Shown: positions 40,269-50,332, counted from the first letter of the stretch. The stretch is DNA of 64,000 nt from an uncultured Alphaproteobacteria bacterium (GCA_903934325.1 CAIZNH010000023.1:62001-126000); one strand, 5' to 3'. Made by a program: numbers and translations. The notes: generated from the sequence alone by a model not told the origin.

Positions 40269-40328
40269 GCTCGCCCCCTAGGCCGCATATCCCGATGCTG
40301 GCTACCTGAAAAATGCTGGAGTGAACCC

Positions 40329-40982
40329 ATGAAATTCTTCGTCGACACCGCCGAGATCGAGGCGATCCGCGAACTTGCGGCCACCGGCCTGCTCGACGGG
40401 GTGACGACCAATCCCTCGCTGATCGCCAAGTCGGGGCGGGATTTCATGGAAGTGACCGCGGAGATCTGCGGCATCGTCGACGGCCCGGTCAGCGCCGAAG
40501 TCGTCGCGCTGGATCACGCGACGATGATGAAGGAGGCCGAAGTCCTCCGCAAGATCGCGGACAATGTCTGCATCAAGGTGCCGCTGACCGTCGATGGCCT
40601 CAAGACCTGCAAGGCGCTGTCCTCGGAAGGCACGATGGTCAATGTCACCCTGTGCTTCTCGGCCAATCAGGCGCTGCTCGCGGCCAAGGCCGGGGCGACC
40701 TTCATCTCGCCCTTCGTCGGTCGGCATGACGATAACGGCTTTGACGGGATGGACCTGATCGAGGACATCCGCCTGATCTACGACAATTATGCTTTCGAGA
40801 CCGAAATCCTAGTCGCGAGCGTGCGTCACACCACCCACGTCTTGCAGGCTGCCAAGATCGGCGCCGACGTGATGACCGCGCCGCCGGCTGTGATTCACGC
40901 TCTCTTCAAGCACGTGCTGACCGACAAGGGCATCGAAGGCTTCATGGCCGACTGGGCGAAGACGGGCCAGAGCATCCTTTAA
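40329..40982 (+). CDS. fsa: Small transaldolase / fructose-6-phosphate aldolase family (TalC/Fsa)
   Basis: 217 aa class I aldolase. [13 protein letters not shown] at the N-terminus, [11 protein letters not shown], the Schiff-base Lys in CIKVPLT, and the family HHT(T)HV segment. SPFVGRHDD carries Phe at the position where true Fsa enzymes have Tyr and transaldolases have Phe, so transaldolase activity (pentose phosphate pathway) is favoured. It is a single gene 5 nt upstream of cobT. Confidence 0.9.
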   Translation: MKFFVDTAEIEAIRELAATGLLDGVTTNPSLIAKSGRDFMEVTAEICGIVDGPVSAEVVALDHATMMKEAEVLRKIADNVCIKVPLTVDGLKTCKALSSEGTMVNVTLCFSANQALLAAKAGATFISPFVGRHDDNGFDGMDLIEDIRLIYDNYAFETEILVASVRHTTHVLQAAKIGADVMTAPPAVIHALFKHVLTDKGIEGFMADWAKTGQSIL

Positions 40983-40987
40983 CCCAC

Positions 40988-42823
40988 ATGGCTGACCAGT
41001 CCCCGCTCGATCTGTTCAAGCAGGCGCTGACCGGCGCGAGCCGTGCGATTGCGCGCGACGCGGAGGTCGAGGTTGCATGGAGCGCCGATGTGCCGGGCGC
41101 GGCGGGCAACCGCTTCCGCGTGCCGCTGCCGGGGCGCGATCTGCCGGCCGATCAGGTGACCGAAGCGCGCGGCTTCGCCGATAGTTTTGCGCTGAAGCTG
41201 CGTCACCATGATGCCGCCCTCCACGCCAAGTCCGCGCCGCCCGAGCCGATTGCGCGGGCCTGTTATGATGCGATCGAGCAGGTGCGTTACGAGGCTTTGG
41301 GCGCCAACCGTTTTGGCGGGATCAAGGCGAACCTCGATGCGGCGACCGAGATGCGCACCGCATCCGACAAGATCGTGCGCGCGCAGAATTCTGCCGAGGT
41401 TCCGCTGCAAACCGCGCTGGCCCTGCTGGTGCGCGAGGCGCTGACCGGCGAGGCGGTGCCCGCGAAGGCGGCTGGCGGGATCGAGCTGGTGCGCGACTTC
41501 CTCGAAGAGAAGGTCGGTGGGGATTTTGCCGGTCTGGCCGAAAAGATTGGCGATCAGGAAGCCTTCCAGAAGCTCGCGCTCGACATGCTGCGCGAGCTTG
41601 ATCTCACCCGCCCGACCGACGCGCCCGACGAGAGCGACAGCGACGAGCCCGATGACGAGGACGCCCCCGACGACAGCGAGGGCGAGGACGAGAACCAGGG
41701 CGAGGGCGATCCGCAAAGCGCGGAAATGGCTGGCGACATGGCCGAAGGCGAGGGCGAGGGCGAGCAGTCCTCCGACACCCAGACCGACAGCGAGATGTCG
41801 GACGGCGATCCTTCCGATGACGGCGACGGCGCCGAAGCTCCGGTGCGCCCCAATCGCCCGCAGGCCGAAGTGCCCGCGAGCGTCGATTACAAGGCCTTCA
41901 CCACCCGCTTCGACGAGGAAGTCGCCGCGCCTGACCTGTGCGACGCGGAAGAACTTGATCGCCTGCGCGCCTATCTCGACAGCCAGCTGACCGGATTGCA
42001 GGGCGTGGTGACGCGGCTTGCCAACCGGCTCCAGCGCCGCCTGATGGCGCAGCAGAACCGCAGCTGGGATTTCGATCAGGAAGAAGGCGTGCTCGATGCC
42101 GCGCGCCTCGCCCGCGTGATCATCTCGCCCGGCACGGCCTTGAGCTACAAGGTTGAACGCGATGTCGAGTTCAAGGACACCATCGTTACCCTGTTGATCG
42201 ACAATTCGGGCTCGATGCGCGGGCGGCCGATCAGCATCGCGGCGATCAGCGCCGACATTCTGGCGCGCACCCTCGAGCGCTGCGGGGTGAAGACCGAAAT
42301 CCTCGGCTTCACCACCCGCGCGTGGAAGGGCGGGCAAAGCCGCGAGGCGTGGCTCGCCGATGGCAAGCCGCAGAACCCCGGCCGCCTCAACGATCTCAGG
42401 CACATCATCTACAAGCAGGCCGACGAGCCGTGGCGCCGCGCGCGCCGCAATCTCGGGCTGATGATGCGCGAGGGGTTGCTGAAGGAAAATATCGACGGCG
42501 AGGCGCTGATCTGGGCGCATAGCCGCCTGCTCTACCGCCCCGAAGAACGCCGCATCCTGATGGTGATCTCCGACGGCGCGCCGGTGGACGATTCGACGCT
42601 GTCGGTGAACTCCGCAGGCTATCTCGAGGCGCACCTGCGCGGCGTGATCGAGTGGATCGAGAAGGTCTCGCCCGTCCAGCTGGTCGCGATCGGGATCGGC
42701 CACGATGTGACGCGCTATTATCGCCGCGCGGTGACGATCATGGACGTCGAGCAACTCGGCGGCACAATCATGGAGCAGCTCGCGGAGCTGTTCGAGGATG
42801 AGAAGGGTGTGAAGGGGCGGTGA
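40988..42823 (+). CDS. cobT: Aerobic cobaltochelatase subunit CobT
   Basis: 611 aa. Three parts: an N-terminal helical domain to about 200, a long acidic linker (about 210-290, runs of Asp/Glu/Ser), and a C-terminal VWA domain with the MIDAS motif DNSGSMRG and a later [10 protein letters not shown]. With CobS (AAA+) and CobN it inserts Co(II) into the corrin ring. cobS is not in this window. ATG 40988 lies 5 nt after fsa. The next gene overlaps its stop by 4 nt (GTGA). Confidence 0.96.
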   Translation: MADQSPLDLFKQALTGASRAIARDAEVEVAWSADVPGAAGNRFRVPLPGRDLPADQVTEARGFADSFALKLRHHDAALHAKSAPPEPIARACYDAIEQVRYEALGANRFGGIKANLDAATEMRTASDKIVRAQNSAEVPLQTALALLVREALTGEAVPAKAAGGIELVRDFLEEKVGGDFAGLAEKIGDQEAFQKLALDMLRELDLTRPTDAPDESDSDEPDDEDAPDDSEGEDENQGEGDPQSAEMAGDMAEGEGEGEQSSDTQTDSEMSDGDPSDDGDGAEAPVRPNRPQAEVPASVDYKAFTTRFDEEVAAPDLCDAEELDRLRAYLDSQLTGLQGVVTRLANRLQRRLMAQQNRSWDFDQEEGVLDAARLARVIISPGTALSYKVERDVEFKDTIVTLLIDNSGSMRGRPISIAAISADILARTLERCGVKTEILGFTTRAWKGGQSREAWLADGKPQNPGRLNDLRHIIYKQADEPWRRARRNLGLMMREGLLKENIDGEALIWAHSRLLYRPEERRILMVISDGAPVDDSTLSVNSAGYLEAHLRGVIEWIEKVSPVQLVAIGIGHDVTRYYRRAVTIMDVEQLGGTIMEQLAELFEDEKGVKGR

Positions 42824-43278
42824 GCCTGCGCGAGGAAAGTGTGGAGTATATCCACCTGCCTGCGGGCTCGGCGCTACCGCCGCTTGAGCCTGCCCTCAGG
42901 CGCGTGATCGTGATCGTCGAACAGGATGTAACCAGCCAGTGGCAGGATGAGGTCAGCGAATGGATCGTGGACAGCGGCTGCCTCTACATGATGGCGTGGG
43001 GTTGCAACTGCTCATCGTGGGACGACAGCGTCGACTGGGCAAACCTCAAGCGCATCGGTGGTGCCGAGCTGACTGACGACAATCACGTCATGACCACGTG
43101 GCACGCTGATGAGCCTTTGTCCGAGGTCTTCTTCCATTGTCTGATGTGTGCTTTTCACCCGACGCTCGACCTTCATCTCGTGACGATCCTCGATGTGAAC
43201 GAGCAGGAACGGTCGTCCGAGATTGTCTCGGCTTACAATCAACAGCACAAATCTCTGGAATTGGGGAACTCTGAATGA
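42820..43278 (+). CDS. Hypothetical protein downstream of cobT
   Basis: 152 aa, no family recognised. It starts with GTG inside the cobT stop and ends overlapping the nitroreductase start (ATGA), so all three are coupled. Features: [21 protein letters not shown], then [20 protein letters not shown] with clustered Cys/Trp, and two further Cys in [10 protein letters not shown]. No signal or membrane segment. The Cys-rich patches might hold metal. A role in cobalt or flavin metabolism would be guesswork. Confidence 0.7.
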   Translation: MSLREESVEYIHLPAGSALPPLEPALRRVIVIVEQDVTSQWQDEVSEWIVDSGCLYMMAWGCNCSSWDDSVDWANLKRIGGAELTDDNHVMTTWHADEPLSEVFFHCLMCAFHPTLDLHLVTILDVNEQERSSEIVSAYNQQHKSLELGNSE

Positions 43279-43934
43279 ACGTCACCGAAGCTGTCACCAC
43301 CCGCCGCTCGATCCGGGCCTTTCTCGACACGCCGGTCGATCTCGCCACGCTTACCCGCGTGATGGACAAGGCGCGCTGGGCGGCCTCGGGCTGCAATTAC
43401 CAGCCGTGGGAAGCCAGCATCGTCACCGGCCAGGCCTTGAAGGACTTGCAGGCGAAGATCATCGCCAACGGCCCCGGCGCCGCCGAATATGACTGGGCCG
43501 CACCGGGGCAGGAAGAAGCCTACAAGGCGCGGCTTGACGGTGTTTCGGCTGGCATGTTCGGCGCGATGGGGATTGCGCGTGATGATGGCGCGGGGCGCAT
43601 GGCCGCAATGGCCAAGAACACCACCAGCTTCGATGCGCCCGCCGTCCTATTCGTCTATTTCCCGCGCCTGATGAAGGAGCCGCAGTGGTCCGACGTCGGC
43701 ATGTGGCTGCAAACCGTAGCGCTGTTGCTGCGCGAGGAGGGGCTCGATTCCTGCTTCCAGGAATTCATGGCGCTCTATGCAAACACCATCCGCGACTTCC
43801 TCGGCCTCGATCACGAGCGCTACATGTTCTTCTGTGGCATGGCGATCGGCTACCGCGATCCGGACGCGCCGGTGAACAATTTCGAGCGCGAGCGCGTACC
43901 GCTGGGTGAGCAGGTCAAGTTCATCGGGTTCTGA
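43275..43934 (+). CDS. Nitroreductase family FMN oxidoreductase
   Basis: 219 aa. TTRRSIRAFLDTPVD is the FMN-phosphate Arg motif, SGCNYQPWE the flavin-contact loop (NxQPW), and MWLQTVALLLREEGLDSCF the dimer helix. FMN-dependent reduction of quinones, nitroaromatics or other acceptors; in vivo substrate unknown. It lies at the end of the cobT group; BluB, which is related, uses FMN for cobalamin's lower ligand, but this protein is not clearly BluB. A REP-type repeat follows. Confidence 0.9.
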   Translation: MNVTEAVTTRRSIRAFLDTPVDLATLTRVMDKARWAASGCNYQPWEASIVTGQALKDLQAKIIANGPGAAEYDWAAPGQEEAYKARLDGVSAGMFGAMGIARDDGAGRMAAMAKNTTSFDAPAVLFVYFPRLMKEPQWSDVGMWLQTVALLLREEGLDSCFQEFMALYANTIRDFLGLDHERYMFFCGMAIGYRDPDAPVNNFERERVPLGEQVKFIGF

Positions 43935-43940
43935 CCCACC

Positions 43941-44045
43941 TCGTCATTGCGAGCCGCAGGCGAAGCAATCCATGGCCAGAGTTGTCCGAGGGCGCGCCGT
44001 TCATCCATGGATTGCCGCGTCGCCTGCGGCTCCCCGCAATGACGA
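43941..44045. repeat. Long inverted repeat A, copy 1
   Basis: 105 bp. Left arm TCGTCATTGCGAGCCGCAGG then CGAAGCAATCCATG; right arm CATGGATTGCCGCGTCGCCT then GCGGCTCCCCGCAATGACGA, giving nearly 35 bp complementary arms around a GC-rich centre. A second copy lies at 52425. Confidence 0.85.
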
Positions 44046-44087
44046 GATAATTGACGGCGCGCGCTCTGCTGGCCAAAGCACGCCCCC

Positions 44088-45560
44088 ATGACCGACGTGC
44101 CTCTGAAATTGTTCAACTCGCTCACCCGTTCGCTCGAGGTGTTCGAGCCCGTCCATCCGGGCGAGGCGCGCGTCTATACCTGCGGGCCGACGGTCTATAA
44201 CTACCCGCATATCGGCAATATGCGCGCCTATGTGTTTGCCGATGTGCTGGGGCGCACGCTAAGCTGGAAGGGGCTGAAGCTCACCCACGTGATCAACATC
44301 ACTGATGTCGGTCACCTCACCGATGATGCTGACGCGGGCGAGGACAAGATGGAGAAGATGGCTGCCGAACGCGCGCAGTCGATCTGGGACATCGCCGAGC
44401 ATTACAAGCAGGCCTACTGGGCCGATGTGCGCGCATTGAATATTCGCCAGCCGGCGCAGTGGACGGTCGCGACCGACTACGTCCCGCAGATGATCGAGTT
44501 TGCGAAGGGCATTGCCGAGAAGCACTGCTACGAGCTCGACAGCGGCCTCTATTTCGACGTTTCGACCGTGGCGGACTACGGCCGGCTGGCGCGCGCGAAC
44601 ACCGAGGAAGGCGAGGGCCGGATCGAGGCGGTCGAGGGTAAGCGCAACGCGGCCGACTTCGCGATCTGGCGCAAGACTCCGGCAGGCGAGAGCCGCCAGA
44701 TGGAATGGGATTCGCCTTGGGGCAGGGGCGCGCCTGGTTGGCACCTCGAATGCTCTGTCATGTCGGGCGAAGTGCTCGGCTTCCCGTTCGACATCCACAC
44801 CGGCGGGATCGACCACCGCGAAATCCACCACCCCAACGAGATCGCACAGAACCAGGCGCATTGCTGCACGAACGGGCTCGACGATCCGCGCAATTCCGGC
44901 GCGCGCATCTGGATGCACAACAACTTCCTCGTCGAACGATCGGGGAAGATGTCGAAGTCCTCGGGCGAGTTCCTGCGTCTGCAATTGCTGATCGACAAGG
45001 GCTGCCATCCGCTGGCCTATCGCCTGATGTGCTTGCAGGCGCATTATCGCTCTGAGCTGGAGTTCTCGTGGGAAGGCTTGGGCGCTGCACTGACGCGTTT
45101 GAAGCGGATGGTGATGGGGATCGCCAAGTGGCGTGACCAGCTTCGTCTGCCCGAACGGGAAGTGCCCGGCGATAGCTGGGAGCGCGAGCGCGTGACCCGC
45201 GATCTGGTTGCGCGTTTCGATGCGGCCATCGCCAATGACCTCAACACTGCCGAGGCGCTGACAGTGCTTGAGGAAATGCTCGGGCTGAAGAAGGTCGCGT
45301 CCGAATGCATTGTCACAGCGGCGAGCAAGATGGACTCGGTGCTGGGGTTGAACCTGTTCAGCCTAACCCGCGCCGACCTGCGCATCCGGCCCAAGGCCGC
45401 GACCATCACCGAGGGCGAAATCACCGCCGCGCTCGCCCGCCGCAAGGAGGCCCGCGCAGCCAAGGACTTCGCCGCCTCCGATGCGATCCGCGACGAGCTT
45501 GGCGCCCTGGGCGTCGAAGTGATGGACGGCGATCCGCTCGGGTGGGAGTGGAAGCTCTAG
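44088..45560 (+). CDS. cysS: Cysteinyl-tRNA synthetase
   Basis: 490 aa class I synthetase. HIGH-type motif YPHIGNMRAYV, zinc ligands including Cys in YTCGPTVY and the LECSVM/HHPNE region, KMSKS in SGKMSKSSG, and an all-helical anticodon domain to the end. It charges tRNA-Cys. ATG 44088 has an A/G-rich leader without a strong ribosome site; a repeat precedes it and REP copy B4 follows at 45589. Confidence 0.97.
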   Translation: MTDVPLKLFNSLTRSLEVFEPVHPGEARVYTCGPTVYNYPHIGNMRAYVFADVLGRTLSWKGLKLTHVINITDVGHLTDDADAGEDKMEKMAAERAQSIWDIAEHYKQAYWADVRALNIRQPAQWTVATDYVPQMIEFAKGIAEKHCYELDSGLYFDVSTVADYGRLARANTEEGEGRIEAVEGKRNAADFAIWRKTPAGESRQMEWDSPWGRGAPGWHLECSVMSGEVLGFPFDIHTGGIDHREIHHPNEIAQNQAHCCTNGLDDPRNSGARIWMHNNFLVERSGKMSKSSGEFLRLQLLIDKGCHPLAYRLMCLQAHYRSELEFSWEGLGAALTRLKRMVMGIAKWRDQLRLPEREVPGDSWERERVTRDLVARFDAAIANDLNTAEALTVLEEMLGLKKVASECIVTAASKMDSVLGLNLFSLTRADLRIRPKAATITEGEITAALARRKEARAAKDFAASDAIRDELGALGVEVMDGDPLGWEWKL

Positions 45561-45588
45561 ATCGGTTCGAGGCGAGCGGAACACATCC

Positions 45589-45620
45589 TCGCCCGCCCGG
45601 GCTTGATCCGGGGCGACGGG
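45589..45620. repeat. REP-like palindrome B, copy 4
   Basis: CGCCCGCCCGGGCTTGATCC then GGGGCGACGGG: GCCCGGG and CCGGGGC arms. Between cysS and the small membrane-protein gene. Confidence 0.7.
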
Positions 45621-45664
45621 TAGATTGAGCTTGCGTCCAACGGTCCCGAAGTTAAACCAGTTGC

Positions 45665-46021
45665 ATGATGCAACCGATTCTCTGGCTCCTCCTCGCTGCG
45701 ATCCACGCCATGCCCGCGCTCGCGCTTTTCCGGCCGGCGACGCTGACGACGCTCTATCGCCTCCAGCCGGACAATCCGCTGTTCCTGTTGATGCACCACC
45801 GCGCGGGCCTGTTCTTTGCGGTGTTCGTGGCCTGCATCTTCGCCGCTTTCGTTCCGGAGGGACGGCGGCTGGCGGTGCTGGTGGTGGGCATCAGCATGGT
45901 AAGCTTCCTGCTGCTCTACTGGCAGGCCGGATCGCCCGCGCCCTTGCGCAAGATCGCCCAGGTTGATCTTGCCGGACTGCCGGTTCTGGCAGGGGTGGCG
46001 TGGCTCGCTTTCCGGCAGTAA
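45665..46021 (+). CDS. Small four-helix membrane protein, unknown function
   Basis: 118 aa, strongly hydrophobic. About four membrane segments: 5-23, 41-61, 68-88 and 100-118, with short polar loops. No recognisable domain. ATG 45665 and ATG 45668 are adjacent options; no strong ribosome site, so expression level is uncertain. It precedes the 2-hydroxyacid dehydrogenase by 10 nt. Confidence 0.6.
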   Translation: MMQPILWLLLAAIHAMPALALFRPATLTTLYRLQPDNPLFLLMHHRAGLFFAVFVACIFAAFVPEGRRLAVLVVGISMVSFLLLYWQAGSPAPLRKIAQVDLAGLPVLAGVAWLAFRQ

Positions 46022-46031
46022 CGCTGTCGCC

Positions 46032-46970
46032 ATGACCATTCTCGCCATCTCCGGGCTGATCCGCCCGATGCTCGAACCGCATCTGCCGGCCAATCTCGAT
46101 GTGCGCTGGTTCATGACCCACGAGGAGGCGATGGACGCGGTTGCCGAGGCCGAAATCGGCTGGTTCGACATGAACGATCAGGCCGCGATGGCCGAAACCC
46201 TTCGCGCGGCCAAAAAGCTCAAGTGGCTCAATTCGATCTATGCCGGCCTCGATTTCCTGCCGATGGATGTGCTGATCGAGCGCGGCATCACCGTCACCAA
46301 CGGGGCCGGGATCAATGCCATCACCATCGCCGAATATGTGCTGATGGGGATGCTCAACATCGCCAAGGGCTACCGCGATGTGGTGCGTGCGCAGGACCGG
46401 CACGAATGGCTGCTCGATTCGCCGGGCAAGCGCGAACTCGCCGGATCGAAGGCGCTACTGCTGGGATATGGCGCGATTGGCAGGCTGATCGAGCCGCGCC
46501 TCAAGGCCTTCGACGTCGATGTTACAGTCGTCCGCCGCAGTGCGGGGGAGAACACGCTCGGCCCGGATGAATGGCGCGCTCGCTTAAGCGAATTCGACTG
46601 GGTGATCCTCGCCGTGCCCTCTACCCCCGAGACCGAAGGGATGATCGGAGCGGCAGAATTGGCCGCGATGAACCGCGAATGTGTCATCGTCAACATCGCG
46701 CGCGGCTCTGTGATCGACCAGCCGGCGCTGATCCAAGCGCTTGAAAGCAAAGCCATTGCTGGGGCCTTCCTTGATGTGACCACGCCCGAGCCGCTGCCCG
46801 CCGATCATCCGCTGTGGAGCCTCGATAATGCGCATGTCTCGATGCACCTGTCGGGCCGCGCGCAGAGCAAGATGTTCATCCGCTCGGGCGAGCGCTTCCT
46901 CGATAATCTCGGTAAATATCTGCGCGGCGAGCCGGTCGCGCCGGTGTTCGACCCAAGGCTCGGCTACTGA
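46032..46970 (+). CDS. D-isomer-specific 2-hydroxyacid dehydrogenase family protein
   Basis: 312 aa. NAD-binding LLGYGAIGRLIEPRLKAFD (GxGxxG), NIARGSVIDQ with the conserved Arg, PE in TTPEPLP, and His853-like catalytic His in VSMHLSGRA. The usual 'ExxH' ordering fits. It should reduce a 2-keto acid or the reverse; substrate unknown. It is followed, after 165 nt, by the acetolactate synthase-like gene, which could supply or use a related keto acid. Confidence 0.88.
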   Translation: MTILAISGLIRPMLEPHLPANLDVRWFMTHEEAMDAVAEAEIGWFDMNDQAAMAETLRAAKKLKWLNSIYAGLDFLPMDVLIERGITVTNGAGINAITIAEYVLMGMLNIAKGYRDVVRAQDRHEWLLDSPGKRELAGSKALLLGYGAIGRLIEPRLKAFDVDVTVVRRSAGENTLGPDEWRARLSEFDWVILAVPSTPETEGMIGAAELAAMNRECVIVNIARGSVIDQPALIQALESKAIAGAFLDVTTPEPLPADHPLWSLDNAHVSMHLSGRAQSKMFIRSGERFLDNLGKYLRGEPVAPVFDPRLGY

Positions 46971-47135
46971 ATCTCTCCAGCGCATTGCGCCTTGGCGCTT
47001 TTCTGCAATACTTGTTGCATCGGCTGCGTCATCACGGCGCCGTCATGATGCCGGGCTATCCGCATGGGGGCGGGTAGCGCAAGGCCGGCACAGGCGCGCA
47101 TGGCGCCGCATATGCAGTTGGGGGGAATTGCAGCA

Positions 47136-48794
47136 ATGAGCGATACCAAGAAAGCCTCGGACGTCTTTGTCGAGTGCCTCGAAGCCGAGGGCTGCGAGTA
47201 TATTTTCGGCGTTCCGGGGGAAGAAAACCTCGATTTTCTCGATTCGCTCAGCCGGTCGAAACAGATCAAGCTGATCCTCACCCGCCATGAACAGGGCGCC
47301 GGCTTCATGGCGGCGACCTATGGCCGCCACACCGGCAAGACCGGCGTGTGCGTCGCGACGCTCGGCCCGGGGGCGACCAACTTCGTGACCTCGGCGGCCT
47401 ATGCGCAATTGGGCGGCATGCCGGTGCTGATGATCACCGGCCAGAAGCCGATAAAGAAGTCGAAGCAGGGCCGCTTCCAGATCGTCGACATCGTCGCGCT
47501 GATGAAACCGATCACCAAATATGCGATCCAGATTGCCGCGGGCGATAACATCCCAAGCCGCGTGCGCGAAGCCTATCGCCTCGCCGAGGAGGAAAAGCCC
47601 GGCGCCACGCTGATCGAGCTGCCCGAGGATATCGCTGAAGAGCCGACCACCGACTGGAAGCCGCTGCCCAAGAGCATCGCGCGCCGTCCCAGCGCCGAGC
47701 CCAAGGCCGTGCGCGCCGCTGTGCAGGCGATCGAGAGCGCCAAGAATCCGGTGCTCGTGATCGGCGCGGGCGCCAACCGCAAGCTGTGCGGACGGATGCT
47801 CGAACAATTCGTCGAGAAGACCGGCATCCCCTTCCTCACCACCCAGATGGGCAAGGGTGTGATCGACGAGCGCCACCCCAAGTTCCTGGGCTGCGCGGCG
47901 CTGTCCGCCGGAGATTTCGTCCACCGCGCGGTGGAGGATTCCGACTGCATCATCAATGTCGGCCATGACGTGATCGAAAAGCCGCCCTTCTTCATGAAGG
48001 ACAATGGCGTCACCGTGATCCACGTCTCGACCCGCACCGCCGAGGTCGATCCGGTCTATTTTCCGCAGATCGAGGTGATCGGCGATATCGCCAACGCGAT
48101 CTGGCAGATGAAGGAAGACATCAGCCCCAATCGCAGCTGGGATTTCGCCCACATGCTGGCCTATCACAAGGCCGAGGTCGATCACACCAGCGCGCTTGCC
48201 GCCGATACCCGCTTCCCGATCTTCCCGCCGCACCTCGTCCAGCAGGTGCGTGACGCGATGCCGCATGACGGGATCATCTGTCTCGACAACGGGGTCTACA
48301 AGATCTGGTTCGCGCGCGGATATACCGCTTACCTGCCCAACACCGTGCTGCTCGACAATGCGCTGGCGACGATGGGGGCGGGGCTGCCGAGCGCGATGAT
48401 GAGCGCGATGCTTTATCCGACACGCAAGGTGATGGCGATCTGCGGCGATGGCGGCTTCATGATGAACAGCCAGGAGATGGAGACCGCGGTGCGCCTTGGC
48501 CTCAATCTCACCGTGCTGATCCTGCGCGATGATGCCTACGGGATGATCCGCTGGAAGCAGGCCAACATGGGCTTTGTCGATTTCGGCCTGACCTATGGCA
48601 ATCCGGACTATGTGAAATATGCCGAGAGCTATGGCGCACACGGCCACCGGGTGACCTCGTCGGAGCACCTGCGCGAATTGCTCGCCCATTGCCGCGATAC
48701 GCCGGGCGTGCACCTGATCGATTGTCCGGTCGATTACACCGAGAACGACCAGATCCTGAACAAGGACATCAAGCGGCTTTCGAAGGAGCTGTGA
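47136..48794 (+). CDS. Acetolactate synthase large subunit, catabolic (AlsS) type
   Basis: 552 aa ThDP-dependent enzyme. Catalytic Glu in HEQGAGFMA, central domain about 185-340, ThDP/Mg motif GDGGFMMNSQEMETAVRLG. The ending LIDCPVDYTENDQIL (compare PVDYSDN) favours the catabolic, FAD-independent AlsS type over IlvB; no IlvN-type small subunit lies nearby. ATG 47136 has GGGGGAATTGCAGCA upstream. Usually AlsS pairs with acetolactate decarboxylase AlsD; here the next gene is an aldehyde dehydrogenase. The exact reaction (acetolactate or another 2-keto acid ligation) is inferred. Confidence 0.85.
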   Translation: MSDTKKASDVFVECLEAEGCEYIFGVPGEENLDFLDSLSRSKQIKLILTRHEQGAGFMAATYGRHTGKTGVCVATLGPGATNFVTSAAYAQLGGMPVLMITGQKPIKKSKQGRFQIVDIVALMKPITKYAIQIAAGDNIPSRVREAYRLAEEEKPGATLIELPEDIAEEPTTDWKPLPKSIARRPSAEPKAVRAAVQAIESAKNPVLVIGAGANRKLCGRMLEQFVEKTGIPFLTTQMGKGVIDERHPKFLGCAALSAGDFVHRAVEDSDCIINVGHDVIEKPPFFMKDNGVTVIHVSTRTAEVDPVYFPQIEVIGDIANAIWQMKEDISPNRSWDFAHMLAYHKAEVDHTSALAADTRFPIFPPHLVQQVRDAMPHDGIICLDNGVYKIWFARGYTAYLPNTVLLDNALATMGAGLPSAMMSAMLYPTRKVMAICGDGGFMMNSQEMETAVRLGLNLTVLILRDDAYGMIRWKQANMGFVDFGLTYGNPDYVKYAESYGAHGHRVTSSEHLRELLAHCRDTPGVHLIDCPVDYTENDQILNKDIKRLSKEL

Positions 48795-48821
48795 TCACCG
48801 GTCAGGGTAAGGACATCTGCC

Positions 48822-50198
48822 ATGCATGAAGTGGTCAATCCCTTCGACCTGTCGGTGATCGGCTCTGTGCCAACGCATGACTGGGCAGCGGTGGACGCGG
48901 CGCTCGCCCGCGCCCACCGGCTGGCCCGCGACCGCAGCCAGTGGAAGAAGCCGCACCAGCGCGCGGCGATCCTCCACCGGGCCTGCGAGATCATGCGCGA
49001 ACGGCGCGATCATCTCGCCTTCCAGATCGCGAACGAGGGAGGCAAGCCGCTGATCGATGCGCGGGTGGAGGTGGACCGCGCGATCAACGGGATCGAACTG
49101 TGCATCCACGAGATCGGCTCTCTGCGCGGCACCGAGATCCCGATGGGGCTGACGGCGGCGAGTGATGGCCGCCTCGCATGGACCACGCGTGAGCCGATTG
49201 GCGTGGTGGTGGCGGTTTCGGCCTTCAACCACCCGCTCAATCTGATCGTCCATCAGGTCGCGCCCGCCGTGGCGGTGGGCTGTCCGGTGATCGTCAAGCC
49301 CGCGGCCGACACCCCGCTGTCGTGCTTCGAATTCATTTCGATCCTGCACGAGGCGGGGCTGGAGCCGGACTGGGCACAGGCGGTCCAGCCGCCGCGCGAT
49401 GTGTCGGAACGGATGGTCAGCGATCCCCGCGTCGCCTTCTTCAGCTTCATCGGCTCGGCAGGTGTGGGCTGGTCGCTGCGGACCAAGCTTGCGCCCGGCA
49501 CGCGCTGCGCGCTGGAGCATGGCGGGGTGGCGCCGGTGATCGTCGATCCCAGCGCCAATCTCGATCTGGCGGTGCCGAGCATTGCCAAGGGCGGGTTCTA
49601 CCATTCGGGGCAGGTCTGCGTTTCGGTGCAGCGGGTCTTTGCCCATGCGAGCATCGTCGGCGAGCTGGCCGAGCGGCTGGCAACAGCGGCAAGCGCCTTG
49701 AAGGTCGGTAACGCGATCCACGCGGACACCGAATGCGGGCCGCTGATCCGGCCCAAGGAAGTCGAGCGCGTCGGCAAATGGATCGACGAGGCCCGCGCAG
49801 GCGGGGCGCAGATCCTGTGCGGGGGCGAGAAGCTCTCGGACACCACCTATGCGCCGACCGTGCTGCTGAACCCGCCGGTGGATGCCACGATCTCGCGCAA
49901 TGAAGTCTTCGGCCCGGCGGTCTGCGTCTATGGCTATGAGGACGTCGACGCTGCGATTGCCCAGGCCAATTCCTTGGACGTGGCGTTTCAGGCGGCGGTC
50001 TTCACCAATGATCTGGCGGCTGCGCTCTACACCTATCGCAACATCGATGCCTCAGCCGTGATGGTGAATGATCACACCGCTTTCCGCACCGACTGGATGC
50101 CTTTTGCGGGCTTGCGGACATCGGGCCACGGGGTGGGGGGGATCCGCTATACCTGCCACGAGATGACCATCGAGAAGATGATCGTCTTCAGGGGTTAG
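48822..50198 (+). CDS. Aldehyde dehydrogenase family protein
   Basis: 458 aa, somewhat shorter than the usual 480-500. NAD-binding/active elements: VSAFNHPLNLIVHQ, FIGSAGVGW, catalytic Glu in CALEHGGVAP (family usually LELGG), and catalytic Cys in YHSGQVCVSVQR. C-terminal FGPAVCVYGYED is standard. It most resembles lactaldehyde/sulfolactaldehyde-type members. AAGGA lies upstream of ATG 48822, 27 nt after the acetolactate-synthase gene, so the pair is probably one operon. Confidence 0.88.
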   Translation: MHEVVNPFDLSVIGSVPTHDWAAVDAALARAHRLARDRSQWKKPHQRAAILHRACEIMRERRDHLAFQIANEGGKPLIDARVEVDRAINGIELCIHEIGSLRGTEIPMGLTAASDGRLAWTTREPIGVVVAVSAFNHPLNLIVHQVAPAVAVGCPVIVKPAADTPLSCFEFISILHEAGLEPDWAQAVQPPRDVSERMVSDPRVAFFSFIGSAGVGWSLRTKLAPGTRCALEHGGVAPVIVDPSANLDLAVPSIAKGGFYHSGQVCVSVQRVFAHASIVGELAERLATAASALKVGNAIHADTECGPLIRPKEVERVGKWIDEARAGGAQILCGGEKLSDTTYAPTVLLNPPVDATISRNEVFGPAVCVYGYEDVDAAIAQANSLDVAFQAAVFTNDLAAALYTYRNIDASAVMVNDHTAFRTDWMPFAGLRTSGHGVGGIRYTCHEMTIEKMIVFRG

Positions 50199-50210
50199 GG
50201 TGTTTGTGTT

Positions 50211-50234
50211 ACGCTCGCCCATCCGGGCGAGCGT
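50211..50234 (+). terminator. Hairpin after the aldehyde dehydrogenase gene
   Basis: Perfect ACGCTCGCCC / GGGCGAGCGT stem with an ATCC loop, 12 nt after the stop, no T-run. Between here and 50333 other GC palindromes follow; nothing else is recognisable there. Confidence 0.55.
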
Positions 50235-50332
50235 CCTCGCTTGACGCGCAGCAAAGCTGCGCCCGCTGCGGGCGGGCGGTCGCCCTTGCGGGCCTGTGGC
50301 CCGATGGCGCCTCCCCTCACGGTCAGGCTCTT

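Noticed and set aside
42820-43278. A cobalamin-specific function for the hypothetical gene after cobT
   Set aside because: Coupling to cobT and a nitroreductase is suggestive, but no motif supports it and DMB-synthase (BluB) features are absent.
50199-50332. Possible small gene in the GC-rich gap after the aldehyde dehydrogenase
   Set aside because: Only palindromes and no start with a ribosome site or sensible translation.
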